This document shows positions 21,111 to 32,806 of a DNA stretch of 64,000 nucleotides, one piece after another (within the stretch, counting starts at the first letter, position 1; each line of letters starts with the position of its first letter). The notes under the pieces are model-generated. The model had not been told where the DNA came from. It worked only from the letters and a program-made list of their open reading frames with translations, and did no database searches. The DNA is from Ooceraea biroi. Taxonomy: Eukaryota; Arthropoda; Insecta; Hymenoptera; Formicidae. Position numbers and translations under genes: made by a program. The stretch spans positions 4,340,001 through 4,404,000 of the forward strand of contig NC_039518.1 in NCBI RefSeq assembly GCF_003672135.1, given 5' to 3'.

Positions 21111-22276
21111 TACAGGGTGTTCCAAAAACATACCAACAAACTTCAGGGGGTTATAGAGGACACCAAGCAAGCAACTTTTATTAATATACCGATACCCGAA
21201 AATGAGCCGTTTTTGCAGGAGAGTAAATTATTTGGATTTAAAACTGTTGCGGAATCGATCATCGATCCGCGAGATGACGTCACCTATCGGGAGCGATCGC
21301 GGCGGGGCGTCTTTCCGCGCCCCCGGTCGGGCTACTTGGTCTTCACGCGCGTCGTTTCGCTCTGTACGCGGACTCTACGTGACACCGGCCATGGGCTAAC
21401 ACCAAAGTGCGCGCTCGTCTCATTAGGCTAGTTTTAGTGCATAGTTTAGTTGTACGGTTCACGAAAGTGATTAGTGCAATTCTCGGGCGTTAATAGAACG
21501 CAGTGACCACTCAGCCGCGGCGCTCTACGTATCAATCATATCGGAAAAGCCCGTGTGCTTCTCAGGCGACCACGTGCGGTGCACGTGTGCCGCGATCGCG
21601 AGGCTTTTCGAACCTTCGAAAGCCTTCTCTACCAGAGATAAAGACGTTATCATCCGACATGACGTGCCGTGTGTACCGTGTTGGCGCAGTCACTGTGCAT
21701 CGTCTATGTAAATAGTGTATATTTTCTGTTTTACATAATAAAAGACAACTCATAAATTACACGCACCGCGAGTCATTTCTTTGTGCCCGTTGTGATCGTC
21801 CATCTCACCGCAAACCTACCAGCCTAACTCGCGTGTTCTCAAACAAAAACAAATGCTCAAAATGTTGGTCATTTTCTTCTATACACAGATGACGATGAAT
21901 AGAAGCAAATGTGCTATGATGATGTTGTCGATTTGGATTTCTCTCTTTCGAAGAAAGATATGAGAATGTTTATCATTGATAGTAAACGCAACTATTCCCG
22001 AAATCGCTCGGGCGAACGATTTTTGTTAGTAAACACGGTGAGTATCCACTTACGAGGTACGCTTACAAGACATTGACAACAATCTCCCATTTGATTGACT
22101 ACCTCAGTATCGTTAGTGTCTGTTACGATAATACGAAATTCGTCTTCAAAATGAACAATAATTTTTCTTTTAAAGAGCTAGCTGACATGCATCTTATTTA
22201 TGGCGAAGCGAGATGTAATGGAAGAGAAGCTGCACGCTTGTTCGAAAAAAGATATCCAAATCGCCGTCGGGTGTAG
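21111..22276 (+). mobile_element. 5' part of a DUF4817-type DNA transposon, truncated
   Basis: Starts TACAGGGTGTTCCAAAAAC, comparable with the complete relative at 51747 (ACAGGGTGTTTCC). About 1 kb of mixed, partly GC-rich, non-coding sequence follows before the transposase start at 22151. It is cut at about 22273 by a dispersed 235-bp repeat. I see nothing else supportable within 21120-22150 except an AATAAA signal near 21740. Confidence 0.55.
22151..22276 (+). pseudogene. N-terminal fragment of a DUF4817 helix-turn-helix transposase
   Basis: MNNNFSFKELADMHLIYGEA, then NGREAARLFEKRYPNRR, aligns with the start of the transposase at 52127 (ADMHFVYGLANGNARQARRI, RYPNRQ). This is the DNA-binding HTH. 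The catalytic domain is missing, because another repeat begins immediately after the RYPNRR motif. Confidence 0.7.
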
Positions 22277-22512
22277 TTCCGAAAAGTACTCACCCCTGAT
22301 TTTTTTGAAACTCAGTATTCCTATGTATTTTGACACGCTAATTACGAATATCATAGTGAAAATTGGGCGACTATTTGATTTTCATGGTGAAAACCATGAA
22401 AAACCCATAAAAATTATAGTTTTTTATGCTTATCTCAGTAAATACCGAAAATTATGATAAATATTTTAGACAAAAGTGTTAGATCTCACAGCGATAAACA
22501 TTTTAGGTTCTA
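22273..22512 (+). repeat. Dispersed repeat of about 235 bp, copy 1
   Basis: Runs from TTCCGAAAAGTACTCACCCC to ACATTTTAGGTTCTAT and matches 46945-47190 in inverted orientation nearly end to end. No TIR seen. Because both copies share both ends it looks like a discrete mobile unit. Confidence 0.8.
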
Positions 22513-23942
22513 TATATTTTCACTGTACGAATAGTAGTTTTCGAAGAAATCGAGTATAAAGACAGTAACAGCGTTGACACTAAAAAAATAAGGCTGTTCT
22601 TCGGAAAGGGACAACGCTCCGATTGTGATATACTTTTGTAAATAGCCACGAGAGATCATGTTAAGGTCAATGCTCGAACGCTATCTTCGGCTTTTGAATA
22701 GTTGCAAAGATATAAGCAATAGTATACCTGAGAATAATAATAATCGACAAAAGAAAACGGTAGTTATTTCGTATAAGAAAGCTAGCTGCGATCATTGTTT
22801 CAGATGTTATTAAGGACATCGTGCTGAGTAACTTCCAAAAGGTTTTACTCGGTTCTTATTGTTTATTAGAAGGGTATAAATGGAAAAGTTGTGAGACGAT
22901 AAAACTGAAGAAGAATGTCGTCCTCTACGATTTTGCTGAAATTTTACAATATTAGGTGTAGGTTTTGGTTTAGGTTAGGTTAGGTTGGTTTGAAGTTATA
23001 TACATTTGTACGTTAATATATAATTTTGTTTAATGTATACGGCCACTTTTGAATTATCAAATAAAAGGATAATTTGGTAATTATGCATACTACAGACGAT
23101 TTTTAATAAAAAACGGAAATGGGTTGTGTTAGGTTAGATTTAACAGTAGTGGAGCCCCCCCCCCGTAGGGGGGGCGAAACACACTGTATCCACGCATGTA
23201 CTTTGCAAGACGAAGCAAAGTTCATTCTAATAAGTAAGAGTCAAAATTAGATGTAGACTAAACATTGCTTCGTCTTGCACCCCCCCTTCGATGTGTGCGT
23301 GCGTGCGTGCGTGCAATGTGCGTGTGCAATTGTGCGGTGATCCGATCGTGCGGTGTACAATCGTGCGGTGTGCAATCGTTCCGTGTGCTAATAGAGGGTA
23401 CCCGCCGCAATCGCTTGTCAACCAGGTTGCGATTTTCTCCTCTTAAAAAGATTAGGTTAAGTTAGGTTAGGTTAGGTTATTTCTTCGAGGTGAAGTGCAG
23501 GGAGAGGGGCTACGCCAAATTTGTACTATTCTATTGTACAAAATATGTTTAACCGATAGGAAGCATACGAAAGTAAAAGTGTTAAAATTCAAGTTCTATT
23601 CAATTACCGCAGCTAATATTTTATATTTAGTAGTTATATGTGTAAAGGAGTGTATCACTAAAATTTCAGCTCGTTAGCTCATGGGAGCCTTTCGGAAGTA
23701 TATCCATAATTATTTTTTAATTTCTTTCTTATATTCCAATTTTTTATATGAGACAGTAATATGTAATATTTATTGTTTCTCTTTTTTTAGTGTATTGTAA
23801 TTTTTTTGTAATATGTAATGCAAGAATGTAATCATATAATTATGGATACAAGTACGATTAATGAAAGACACTCGTTCTTGAAAATTGCTTCTCCGTGATA
23901 TTTTTTTCACTCTTTCTTTTATTCCAATTCTTTTTGTAATAT
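22513..23942. other. Non-coding stretch with short simple repeats
   Basis: No gene supported. Holds two TTAGG-like runs, a C/G hairpin at about 23156-23180 (CCCCCCC...GTAGGGGGGG), a GTGC/GTGCGGTG repeat at 23297-23390, and an inverted pair TTGCAAGACGAAGCAA/TTGCTTCGTCTTGCA (23203-23281). Confidence 0.6.
22970..23479. repeat. Interstitial TTAGG-like runs (22970-22986, 23452-23479)
   Basis: TTAGGTTAGGTTAGG-type runs of three to five units. TTAGG is the insect telomere repeat, and short interstitial runs are frequent in Hymenoptera, so this says little about a telomere. Confidence 0.6.
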
Positions 23943-24269
23943 TGTTACGTGTCCGGGCAGCCTTCGCTCATCACACGCTTCCGCTCACTTACTCGCTAAC
24001 ACTCGCGCACACGCCGAAATAACACTCGCGTATTTAAGAACAAAAGACTTTATTCTAATAGCGTTTTACAAGAAATTCGCAATATATTCGAGAGCGGTTT
24101 TCGTCACGTCTAGTTGTCACGACAGCTGATCTTCGACTCGTCGTTCCGTCTTGTTTATTTTCTTCCCTGGAGACCGCGTCGCGTGGAAACTCGCGTCTTC
24201 TGCTCAGCAGCTGACTCTCAGCTGAGACGACCGGCAGTATCGTACCGGGTGACCAACCCGGACACAACA
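23943..24269 (-). repeat. 3' LTR of gypsy C, 327 bp
   Basis: On the minus strand starts TGTTGTGTCCGGG and ends CACGTAACA, with imperfect terminal inverted TGTTRYGTGTCCGG ends. AATAAA-like sequence lies near 24050 on the minus strand. Preceded by a purine tract. Confidence 0.75.
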
Positions 24270-24283
24270 TATGCCTCCCTCTT
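24270..24283 (-). promoter_or_regulatory. Polypurine tract of gypsy C
   Basis: AGAGGGAGGCATA directly upstream (minus sense) of the LTR, the expected plus-strand primer site. 24284-24775 between it and the pol stop is non-coding 3' sequence with nothing else recognisable. Confidence 0.65.
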
Positions 24284-24775
24284 CATGAGACTGTCGTCCC
24301 GACAGTCCCGATAGGAAGGTGCCTCGGATCCCTTTCTGCCACTCTACCCTGGGCTGCTGCCGTAGGTTACCAAGTGCAGGATCCCTCCACCGCCTCCTGA
24401 TTCCCCGTCGCCGCTAGCAGACTCCTCTGACACTTCGGACGCTCCATCTTCGGACAAGGAGGGGAAATACTCCGGGGTCCCTTTTGTCCGACTTGCGGAC
24501 CCCAAGTCCCTGCCTCGGCATTCGCCCTACGCCTCGCGGGAAAACCTCTTCCAAAAACCGCGAGTGAGGCAGTCGTCGCGATGTTCCTCTACGTAGACAG
24601 CGTACCGGTTCCCGTTAAGCACATCTTCATTCGTCGTACCCTTCGACTCCAAATCTACAACAAATCATTCACGACGGCAGCGAATCTCGACGCATAACAT
24701 ATAATTCTAATAATAACAAACGATTCACAATCATACACGCACTCTCGGGCTCGGAGTGTTCCTATCAACTCTATC

Positions 24776-25021
24776 TTACGATACACATCTTTCCTGAAAA
24801 GAAGCCAGTCGATTTGCATGAACAATTTTCCTACGATACCTAGCTGATTCTCGAATTTCATATACCACCTCACTAATTCTCTTCGTCACCTCATAAGGTC
24901 CCTCCCATGAACTCTGCAATTTAGGAGCTCTCTCCCTAATACGGCGAGGGTTGTAGAACCAGACCTTCTGTCCTGGTTCGAAGAGTACGTCTCTCGCCCG
25001 ACGGTCGTACCACGTCTTCAT
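24776..25021 (-). pseudogene. Gypsy C integrase C-terminal domain (GPY/F)
   Basis: MKTWYDRRARDVLFEPGQKV, then WEGPYEV and KIVHANRLASF, the GPY/F module that ends gypsy integrases and contacts chromatin or DNA. It has no catalytic core of its own here, because the core is at 32807-33413, beyond gypsy B. A few residues of the linker between IHQSAR and MKT are missing, so the insertion was accompanied by a small deletion. Confidence 0.8.
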
Positions 25022-25362
25022 ATTCCTGGAACTAATACGAAGCTCCTCGGGGCAGCCACATGAGGACCGGGCTCGGTCTGCGTGCCCCTGGTCCGGAGGC
25101 CCACGGGCCCGTCCGCCCCGATCTGCGTTGCCGCGTCCACGGTTCCGCGGATCACCTCGTCGGTCTGGGTGGTCCGGTCCCCCAGCTCAGCGACCTTGTG
25201 CACCTCGTGGGTCCCCTCCACGCACTGCAGACGGCGTAGCTCATCGCCCAACTCGTAGAGTTCCGCCCAGAAACTGTTGTAATTTTCGGAGATATAGTCC
25301 CGTAGGAGCAGGAATCGCGCCCAAAATCGGCGCACCAGCCTACGCCTCTCATAAAAAGACAT
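25018..25362 (-). CDS. Gypsy B third ORF with three evenly spaced TQT/TQI motifs
   Basis: I take the ATG at 25362 as start (MSFYERRRLVRRFWARFLLL), overlapping the pol stop by about 14 nt; the same frame is open upstream to 25467. The first part is basic and amphipathic (ENYNSFWAELYELGDELRRL), possibly helical or coiled. It then has RTTQTDE, AATQIGA and RGTQTEP, spaced 14-15 residues. K/R-x-TQT is the established ligand motif of dynein light chain LC8. No signal peptide or membrane segment, so it is not an env. About 114 residues, open to the stop. Function inferred, not known. Confidence 0.5.
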   Translation of the reverse strand: MSFYERRRLVRRFWARFLLLRDYISENYNSFWAELYELGDELRRLQCVEGTHEVHKVAELGDRTTQTDEVIRGTVDAATQIGADGPVGLRTRGTQTEPGPHVAAPRSFVLVPGI

Positions 25363-28300
25363 CGCGGCAATCCTGGACAAGGACAGTAGCGGAATGGTAG
25401 GGTTTAATATCCTGAACGTGCACCTTCCCTGCGAGGAAGCCGTCCGCCGACTCCAGCTCGTATACAAGGAGTGAAAGAACTCGAGCTATCCGGAATGGAC
25501 CCTGGAATTTCGGCGCCAACTTGGCCGCAAAGTTTTGTGCGGCGGACGAGAGCGCATGATGTCGTTTGAGTACCAGGTCGCCGACCCTGTACGTGCGCGG
25601 GCGTCGTCGTAAATTGTATCGGTGAGCTTGGGTTTGGTTCGCTTGATCGAGATTCTCCTCGACCCACACGCGGACGGCGTGGAGGTCCCGTATTCTCTGT
25701 GTCCACGCCGCAGGGTCCCCAGGCTCGATAGGATCCGCGTCCCTACCGCGCTCGCGCATCGCATTCGGTGGTTTTGGTTCGCGGCCTAGACTCAGAAACG
25801 CCGGTGACGTTCCCAAGGACGTGTGGAACGCGGTGTTATAAACGAACCGAAAGTCCGCCAGATGCATATCCCACTCTCTATGGTCGAGATCTATAAATGC
25901 GGTGATCATGGTTTTAAATACCCGGTTCACGCGCTCGACGGGATTGTCTTGCGGGTGGTATGGCGGTACCGTGGTGTGAGTGATGCCGTTATCTTCCGCG
26001 AACTGCCGCATGACTCGGTTTACGAATTCTGTGCCGTTATCGGTGAGGATTACTGCCGGGGTACCCCATCGCGACAGGACTAGATCGTGCAGTGCCTCGA
26101 CTATCTTCGGACCGGTGGCCGCCCGAAGGGCCCTGTACTCCACCCATTTGGTGAACAGATCCTGAATAACTAGGAGGTACTGGAATCCTCCTTTACTTCG
26201 CGGCAGGGGCCCCATTATGTCCGCCGCTATCGCGGTCCACGGCGCCTCCACGATCCTACGACCCATTAAACAAACCGGCGGGGCTAGTCTGTTCAACCTT
26301 GGTACGCTGACAGGTATCTCATTCCCTGACATACCGAGCCACGTCCCGAAACATATGGGGCCAGAAATACGACACGGCCAACCTTTGAAACGTCTTCTCG
26401 ACCCCGAAATGTCCGGCCTGCGGCGCATCGTGCGCTTCGCTCACAGCATTCCTCCGAGATTCTCGCGGCAACACCAGTTTCCATCGGTCTAAATCCTCCA
26501 CTATCTGGGAGACGACTAATTTAGGGCGAAGATAGTAAAGTTGTCCGTTTACTATTCTCTAGTGCGCGAATCTTTTCGGGTTTTCCGCTACGTCTCGCAT
26601 GCGCCTCCGATACCACGGATCGTGTACTTCATCCTCGCTCGCGGCATCCGCTAGGGCGTTCACGGCAATGGGTTGATCGCTTTCGAACATCCTCGATAAG
26701 GCGTCGGGCACATGATGGAGTGCTCCCTTCCGATATTCTACGACGTAGTCATATTCTAGGAGTTCGAGAGCCCACCGCGCTAACCGTCCCGTGGAATTTT
26801 TTAAGTTATGTAGCCACCGGAGGCTACTATGATCCGTGATCACCGTGAATTTATATCCCTCGAGGTATGATCGAAACTTCTGGACGGCCCAAACTACGGC
26901 TAAGCACTCTTGCTCGGTCACCGAGTATTTCTTTTCGGGGTCTGTCAACGCTCGACTCGCGTAGGCTATCACTCTCTCCTTCCCCTCAAGAGTCTGGGTG
27001 AGCACGGCGCCCAGACCTACTGAACTCGCGTCCGTTTGGAGCACAAACGACTCTTCGAAATCCGGACAGGCCAGCGTGGGTGCTGTGGTGAGGCGTTCGC
27101 GGATGTTTTGTAGCGCGTGATCTTGCTCACCCCCCCCCCCAATCCCAGCGCGCGCCCTTTTTCAGGAGGCGCGTCCACGGTTCCGTGACCGACGCGAAGC
27201 CAGGTATAAACCGCCTATACCAGGATGCCATCTCCAGTAATCTACGTAGCTGCTTTAGGTTGGTTGGTGCCGGGTACTCGAGAATCGGGCTAGTCTTATC
27301 CGGGTCAACCGTGAGTCCATCGTGCTGCACTACGAATCCTAAGTATTTGACTCGCGATTTGCAGAATTCGCATTTTTCCGCATTTATCGTTAGACCGGCT
27401 GCCGTGATCTTGTCTAGTACTTTCTTCAACCATACGATGTGCTCTTCGAAGGTAGGGGTCACGATCACTATATCGTCAAGATATACAAACACGTACGGCG
27501 CCATTTCGGGACCAATGAGGTGATCTAATAAGCGCTGGAACGTAGTGGGTGCTCCCGTGAGCCCGTACGGCATCCTGACGAAATGGTATAACCCCTTCCC
27601 GGGAACGCTAAAGGCGGTCTTCTCGCAGCTCTCCTTCTCTAACGGAATCTGGAAGTACGCCTGACTCAAGTCGTTCGTCGATATATATCTCGCGGCACGT
27701 AACTTGTCGAGGATTCTCCCCATGTTCGGCATCGGATACGCATCTTTTCTCGATATGCTATTGACCTTTCGAAAGTCCAGGCAGAATCGATATTTTCCAT
27801 TCGGTTTTCGCACCATCACGATCGGATTCGACCACACGCTGTATGAGGGTTCGATTATCTCGGAGCCTAACATTTTATCTATCTCTTCCCGGATAGCTTC
27901 CTGTACCTTAGGCGATACTAGGTAGCAGTGTTGTTTAATAGGAAGGTGCGAACCGACGTCAATACGATGTTTCGTGAGAGTCGTCATCCCTGGGCTTTCC
28001 GAGGGTTCTGGTAAACTGCGTAAAAAATTTTCTAAGGCCTTTCGCTGAGGCGCAGTTAATTTCGGTAACCCGCAACAAACACGCAAAGCTGCTTCGGATA
28101 GAAATTGATATCGCGAGCTAGGTGAGTCAGTGAAATACCACTCCGATCGAGCGAAGTCGATCCCGATCTTAAACTTGGTGAGAAAGTCGATCCCCAAAAT
28201 ACACGGCACGGCGAAATCAGGAAATAACCCCACGGATAGTTCCCCCTGTCGGCTCTCTAACGTTAACGGCAATTCGACTTCCTGACGGATGGTCACCAGC

Positions 28301-28660
28301 TGTCCGTTCGCGATGCAAATTCTTCGGTCCCCCTTCCGGGTGGGTATCTCGAGGTTTCGGACGAGGTCTACCCCTCCTTCCCGAGGAGCGATCTACTCGA
28401 CCCGGAATCCGCCAACGCAAGGACAGGATGGCCCTGAATTTCGATTCGCAAATACTGCAAGGTCTGTAACTCCGGGGGCTCCACCGTCAAATACGACGGC
28501 ACGTTTGTCAAATTCGGTCGGGTCTCGCCTACCGGATTCGGAGTCGCAACGACCCGATTTACGCACTCCGATTCTCGTTTCCCGTACACGTGGGACACGT
28601 ACGCGTGGTGTGACCTCTCTTTCCGCAACGATAACAGTAGGTTTGCTTCGCCTCACCACA
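25349..28660 (-). pseudogene. Gypsy B pol: protease, RT, RNase H, integrase
   Basis: Protease ADSGSSRSLLG (about 28400), ending CILGIDFLTKF. RT 28296-27127 has GSEIIEPSYSVWSNPIVMVR, VNSISRKDAYPMP and FVYLDDIVI. RNase H 27044-26559 has LQTDASSVGLGAVLTQ and ITDHSSLRWL. The zinc-finger region (GHFGVEKTFQRL, CDTC) lies around 26330-26430. Integrase, to 25349, has DIMGPLPRSKGG, ILTDNGTEFVN and PYHPQDNPVERVN (DDE) and GPFRIARV. Shifts lie near 28370, in the C-run at 27130-27142, and around 26300-26560, and a stop after NPKRFAH (26559). All catalytic boxes are intact. Confidence 0.88.
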
Positions 28661-29859
28661 GTCCCGGGCTCGGTGTCCGAGCTTGTCACAGTTCCAGCAC
28701 TTGGTTGTGCTGGTTGCGGCAGGAGTCCCACGAGTCTGGGTAGCCGGCACTGCGGACGCGGCAGTGGCAACGTCATCGTTCACGGCAGTCGAGGGTTCGG
28801 CACGTTTCTTTTTCCTTCCTCCCCCGGGATTCTGCACGGCACTGGTGGTGGCTATGGTCGCGGCAGTTTTGTTCTTACTCTGCGGCCCCCGATAGGCCAG
28901 TTCTGGAAAAAATGACTGTTCCGGCGGCAGGGGAGGTCGATAGTTCCTTTCCTCCTCGTGGCCCGTTCAAGATGCGATGCAAGGTCTTCTAACTCGTTAA
29001 AATCGCGGAATTCGTATCGAAGAATACCCCTCTGCAATCGCGGCAACATATTCCGATGGGCTTGATTGAGCTGCTCTGCCATAGGCCACGGTGGTCGCAC
29101 CCGTCGGAGCAAAGCTCGTATACAGGTCAAATAATCGCTCACCGGTTCCTGCTCGCCTTGGGTTCTCCGCGCGATTTCATCTCGTAAGGCGTACTCGTAG
29201 TCTGGATCTCCAAACCGGCGACGCCACGCGATCTCAAACTCGGCCCAACTACGCCAGTTTTCATTTTCTAACTGATACCAATACAGAGCTACCTCCGATA
29301 AGAACAACGGCAGGCATTTGAACAAGTCTATATCCGACACGGTGATGATGGCGCGAGCCTCCTGTAGTCGGGCAAGGAAGGCCTCCGCGTCACTACCCCG
29401 TCTGCCCGAAAAGGACAAATTCCACCGACGCAATAGGTTACACGCGTCCACTGCTGATGCACGAGCAAAATGCGTACCCCCTCCCCGGGGCACCTCAAAA
29501 GTTGGAGGGTGTCGATACGGGTCCTCTTCCAAGAGCGTGAAATAATCGGGTCGTTTTCGCTCCCCGCGGGGTGCGCGATGCGTCGGAATACGCGCTGGGT
29601 CTGATCGGTCGACGGCCGCCTCCACCTCGTCCGGGAATAACGCGGTAGCTCCCAAGGCCTGGGTCGGGGTCGTCCTAGTCAGGGAATCCGCGGTCGTCGC
29701 GAGGCTCGGCCCGGTACGTCGGGTCCTCTCGTCCTGACGCAACCGCTCCCGCAGTGTCGGCAAAATACCCCGTGTGTCTAGCCCTCGCTGTTCGAGGTAG
29801 GCGGTAGTTTGCTCCTGAGTGAGCTTGTCTATCCACGCCAGCGCGTCGTCCCCGTTCAT
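28559..29859 (-). pseudogene. Gypsy B gag with two zinc knuckles
   Basis: Starts MNGDDALAWIDKLTQEQT, followed by a spacer and the gag core (NLLRRWNLSFSGRRGSDAEA, LYWYQLENENWRSWAEFE), then a frameshift near 28950. The next frame carries KCWNCDKLGHRARDC and YCYRCGKRGHTTRTC, ending near 28559. The product is the capsid/nucleocapsid precursor. The protease lies in a further frame, as is usual for gag-pol junctions. Confidence 0.85.
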
Positions 29860-30552
29860 TATGCACTCGAAGTTCCGACCAGTCTATTACGATACAAAAT
29901 ACCTCTTCGCGAGCTCAACGGCACGGCACACGGCAAACCTCTAGGAACTAGAGGTCACGGCGCGAACCCTAACCAAGGTTGCCCACCAATTACCGTGGCC
30001 GTAAGGTACCCGGGGAATGATGAAATATTAGCCCCGAAACTTCGCGTTCGGTTTCTGTCCTCACCAATACGCACGAATATCAACACGGCACGAATGATGT
30101 CTTATACGCCGTCCGCGATAAACGTAACTGACGAAACGTAATACTACAAGGGTCGAAAAACACGCTAGATACGACAATAATACCCTGTGAGAGCTACGTC
30201 CTCGAAATTCCTTCCGAATCACTCGAGCGATGTAAACACAACATACACTCGCGGTCCGGACTCGCTCTCGCGCTATACACCGAAAGAGAAGAAAAAAAAG
30301 ATCCACAACACTCTAAGCGACAATTAGGCGTATTAGCGAAATTCCAGGTTCTCAATTATTCGACCGTGGTCGAATTTCACGCTATTTTTACGGCAATCAA
30401 CGGCCAAGGGGCGCAACACAATAAATGAGACAAAAAATAACAACAAAAGATATGAGAAATAAACACACAAATTAATTATCAACAACAAACACCAACACTC
30501 GCTAACGATTGCCTTCCAGGGTACGATAATATACGGTCTTTATTTCGGCGGT
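29860..30552 (-). other. Gypsy B leader between PBS and gag
   Basis: Non-coding, about 690 bp, with an AATAAA near the PBS on the minus strand (about 30542). No further signals recognised. Confidence 0.5.
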
Positions 30553-30571
30553 GGCCCCACGTTGGGCGCCA
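30553..30571 (-). promoter_or_regulatory. Gypsy B primer-binding site
   Basis: Minus strand TGGCGCCCAACGTGGGGCC, a common gypsy-type PBS beginning with TGG complementary to a tRNA CCA end. It lies 6 nt inside the LTR end. Confidence 0.8.
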
Positions 30572-30577
30572 AAAATT

Positions 30578-32806
30578 TGCGACGTCGTTTAATTAACCGT
30601 TGTTAGCGCTGCCCGCCTTGCACGCGCTATCGACGTTACAAACCCGGAGTTACGATAAACTTGAACCTCTCGATACGATCGGAAGATTGGGCGCCAGGTG
30701 CGTCTCCGCGCATCACTCTAAATCGGCCCGAAATGCGACTAGCTCTCAAAATCAGGCGTAGGATGATAAGCGAGAACCGCTGGAAGGGCAACCGTGAAAC
30801 AATAAGGCTCCACACACGTAAATAACAAATATTTCGTATATTTGGTTCGCTAGTACATCAGCCGGACGACTTCTCGTCCGCTGGGATTCTCAAGGTGATC
30901 GCGCGGATTACGCGTAACTCGGAACGGTCGGCGAGGCGAATATGTCTAGGCGGCCGCACCGCTACCCGAAACTACCCGGGATCGACTCTCGACGTTCGCT
31001 CGGCAACGGGTCGGAAATCCAGATAAATCCAGAGACCTCCGAAGAAACGCCACACTCGGCGAAATCTTCCCGGGCCCCGCGATTCCGATACGATTCCGGC
31101 CCCGATACGCGCTACGGCAGGCCGATCCGCGCACGCAGCTCTGAGACCCGCTAAATCGCCGTGCGATATGGCTCAGGCCCCGCGATTCGCTCAACCCGCC
31201 ACCGCGACACGATATGCTACGATACGATACGATCAACCACACGGAACTCGACGTGTCGATCTCCCCGGGAGTCGGTTACGGCAGCACGGCAACGGCTCAC
31301 GACGGACCCCACATCGAGCTACTGCTCACGCTGGTCTCGTTCGGACGGGTCTACTCTTAACGGCCTCCGCCGCCGCCCGATTCACGAATCTTCAACTACG
31401 CAACTACGCGAAACGCGACGCAGCAACTACGCCGGAAACCAATACTTCGAGCGACGCGGCGAAATCGATTCTTTACGCGAGAACGACACCGACGATATCA
31501 CGCGAAAACGATCCGGCACGGCAGGACGCCGCCTTCGGCCGAACGGCACCGGTCCCCGCCCGCAATTCGGATCGCGACACTCATTTCGACACCGTACGAC
31601 TAGCAATTACAAACGCGACGCAGACAAATCCTGACGAACAACGATACTCTACACGACAACGATCCAGCACGGCATGACGCAATCCTCGGCAGAACGGTCG
31701 ATCCCCGCAAGACCCGGATGGCGACAATTACACTTCCATATCGGACAAATCGTCATTAACAAACGCGACACTCATAGTTCGACAATCTACAAAGAGTCTT
31801 TACAAAACGCGATTACAAAACGGACGAGAGCTGGCTGTGACTATGGAGAGGAGCGTCTCTCGTTAACGCAAATTTAACCGGGGCCGACGGATCTCGCCTC
31901 GGCACATCTCGACAACGGCAGAACAGCATAAATTCGCCACTCGTGGCTCACAGATCGTGCATAAGTCCGCGTCAGTACGAAACGTCGAGATGCCGCGAGG
32001 GTCCGCTTAGCCAGTTACGCGAGCTAAGGTCGCAGAGTGGAGATTTTACACTTCGACTCGTCCCTCGCTGTCCGTCTCTAGGGCCCACGGCAGAATCGCT
32101 CTCTTAAAGGCGTCGTCATAGCTCGGCCGCTAAGCTCTAAGTCCTCGTTACCGGGGCTCACCTGGAGGTCCTTGCCCTTCGCGCATCGATCCACGCATCG
32201 ATCCGCCCCTCGCGATCGCCGCGTTATCGCCGCCGTCGCCGCTATCGCCGGCTCGGCGGGTTGCCGTGCGGCAGGCGCCAAGTTTGACTCTCCGGGATCC
32301 CATTGCCGTGTGTTACGCCCTGGTTCCGCGGTCTCCGGACGCCGGCTGGCCATGCCCTTGTCCGTGCCGCGGAAAGAGGCGACGTTATGCTCAGGAGTTC
32401 TGGTCCTGGATGCGGGTTTCATTTCTGCCTTGCCGACGGCTGGGTAGTCCCCGTAAAGCTGCTGTTGTGCCAATCCTTGGGCCCTTTCTGGTGCGAGAGT
32501 TTGCGTTTCGGAGTCAGTTCTGACGGCGCGGATCCTCCTCGGCGACCCCGGCATCCGAGCTCAGCTTCTCCAGACTCCTTAGCCTCCTGAGTTTCCCTCG
32601 ATGTCCCGGGGATTACATAGTCTAGATGATGATCTCTCACTTTGCGAACACTAATACGCGCGCGCTTGCCGCGCAGCACGAATAATCGTGGTAATCGCTC
32701 CACTAATCGCAATCGTACGCTCCCCCGCTTGAGGGAACGATTCCACCCAAGGGTGCTACCTCGATCGGGCTAACCCTTGTGACGGACGCACGGGCGTCAC
32801 GTCACA
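30578..32806 (-). repeat. Probable 5' LTR of gypsy B, about 2.2 kb
   Basis: Defined by TGTGACG at 32806 (minus) next to gypsy C sequence and by CA just before the PBS at 30578. GC-rich, with CGATACGAT-type short repeats (31200-31230). Long open frames occur on both strands here, but they are rich in R, T, S and P and look compositional. No second copy exists in the window to confirm it. Confidence 0.5.

Larger units (their letters stand above)
25022..32806 (-). mobile_element. Gypsy retrotransposon 'B', nested in gypsy C integrase, 3' LTR missing
   Basis: Minus-strand order is probable LTR (32806-30578), PBS (30571-30553), leader, gag, pol and a third ORF ending at 25018. The LTR starts TGTGACG right at the point where gypsy C integrase breaks off (32807). 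A matching LTR is not found at the 25022 side, so the 3' LTR was lost with a little of the target. GC-rich compared with gypsy C and the AT-rich surroundings. Confidence 0.8.

Noticed and set aside
22970..23479. Telomere
   Set aside because: Only a few TTAGG units in each run, with transposons on both sides; interstitial only.
25018..25467. env gene of an errantivirus-like gypsy
   Set aside because: No signal peptide, furin site, cysteine pattern or membrane segment; far too short.
30942..31677. Two overlapping open frames of 157 and 169 codons (+)
   Set aside because: Arg/Thr/Ser-rich in two frames of the same strand at once, no domain, located in the probable gypsy B LTR.
32078..32712. 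Minus and plus frames over 80 codons
   Set aside because: Probably compositional within the GC-rich LTR. One contains ETQTL, mentioned as a weak hint only.
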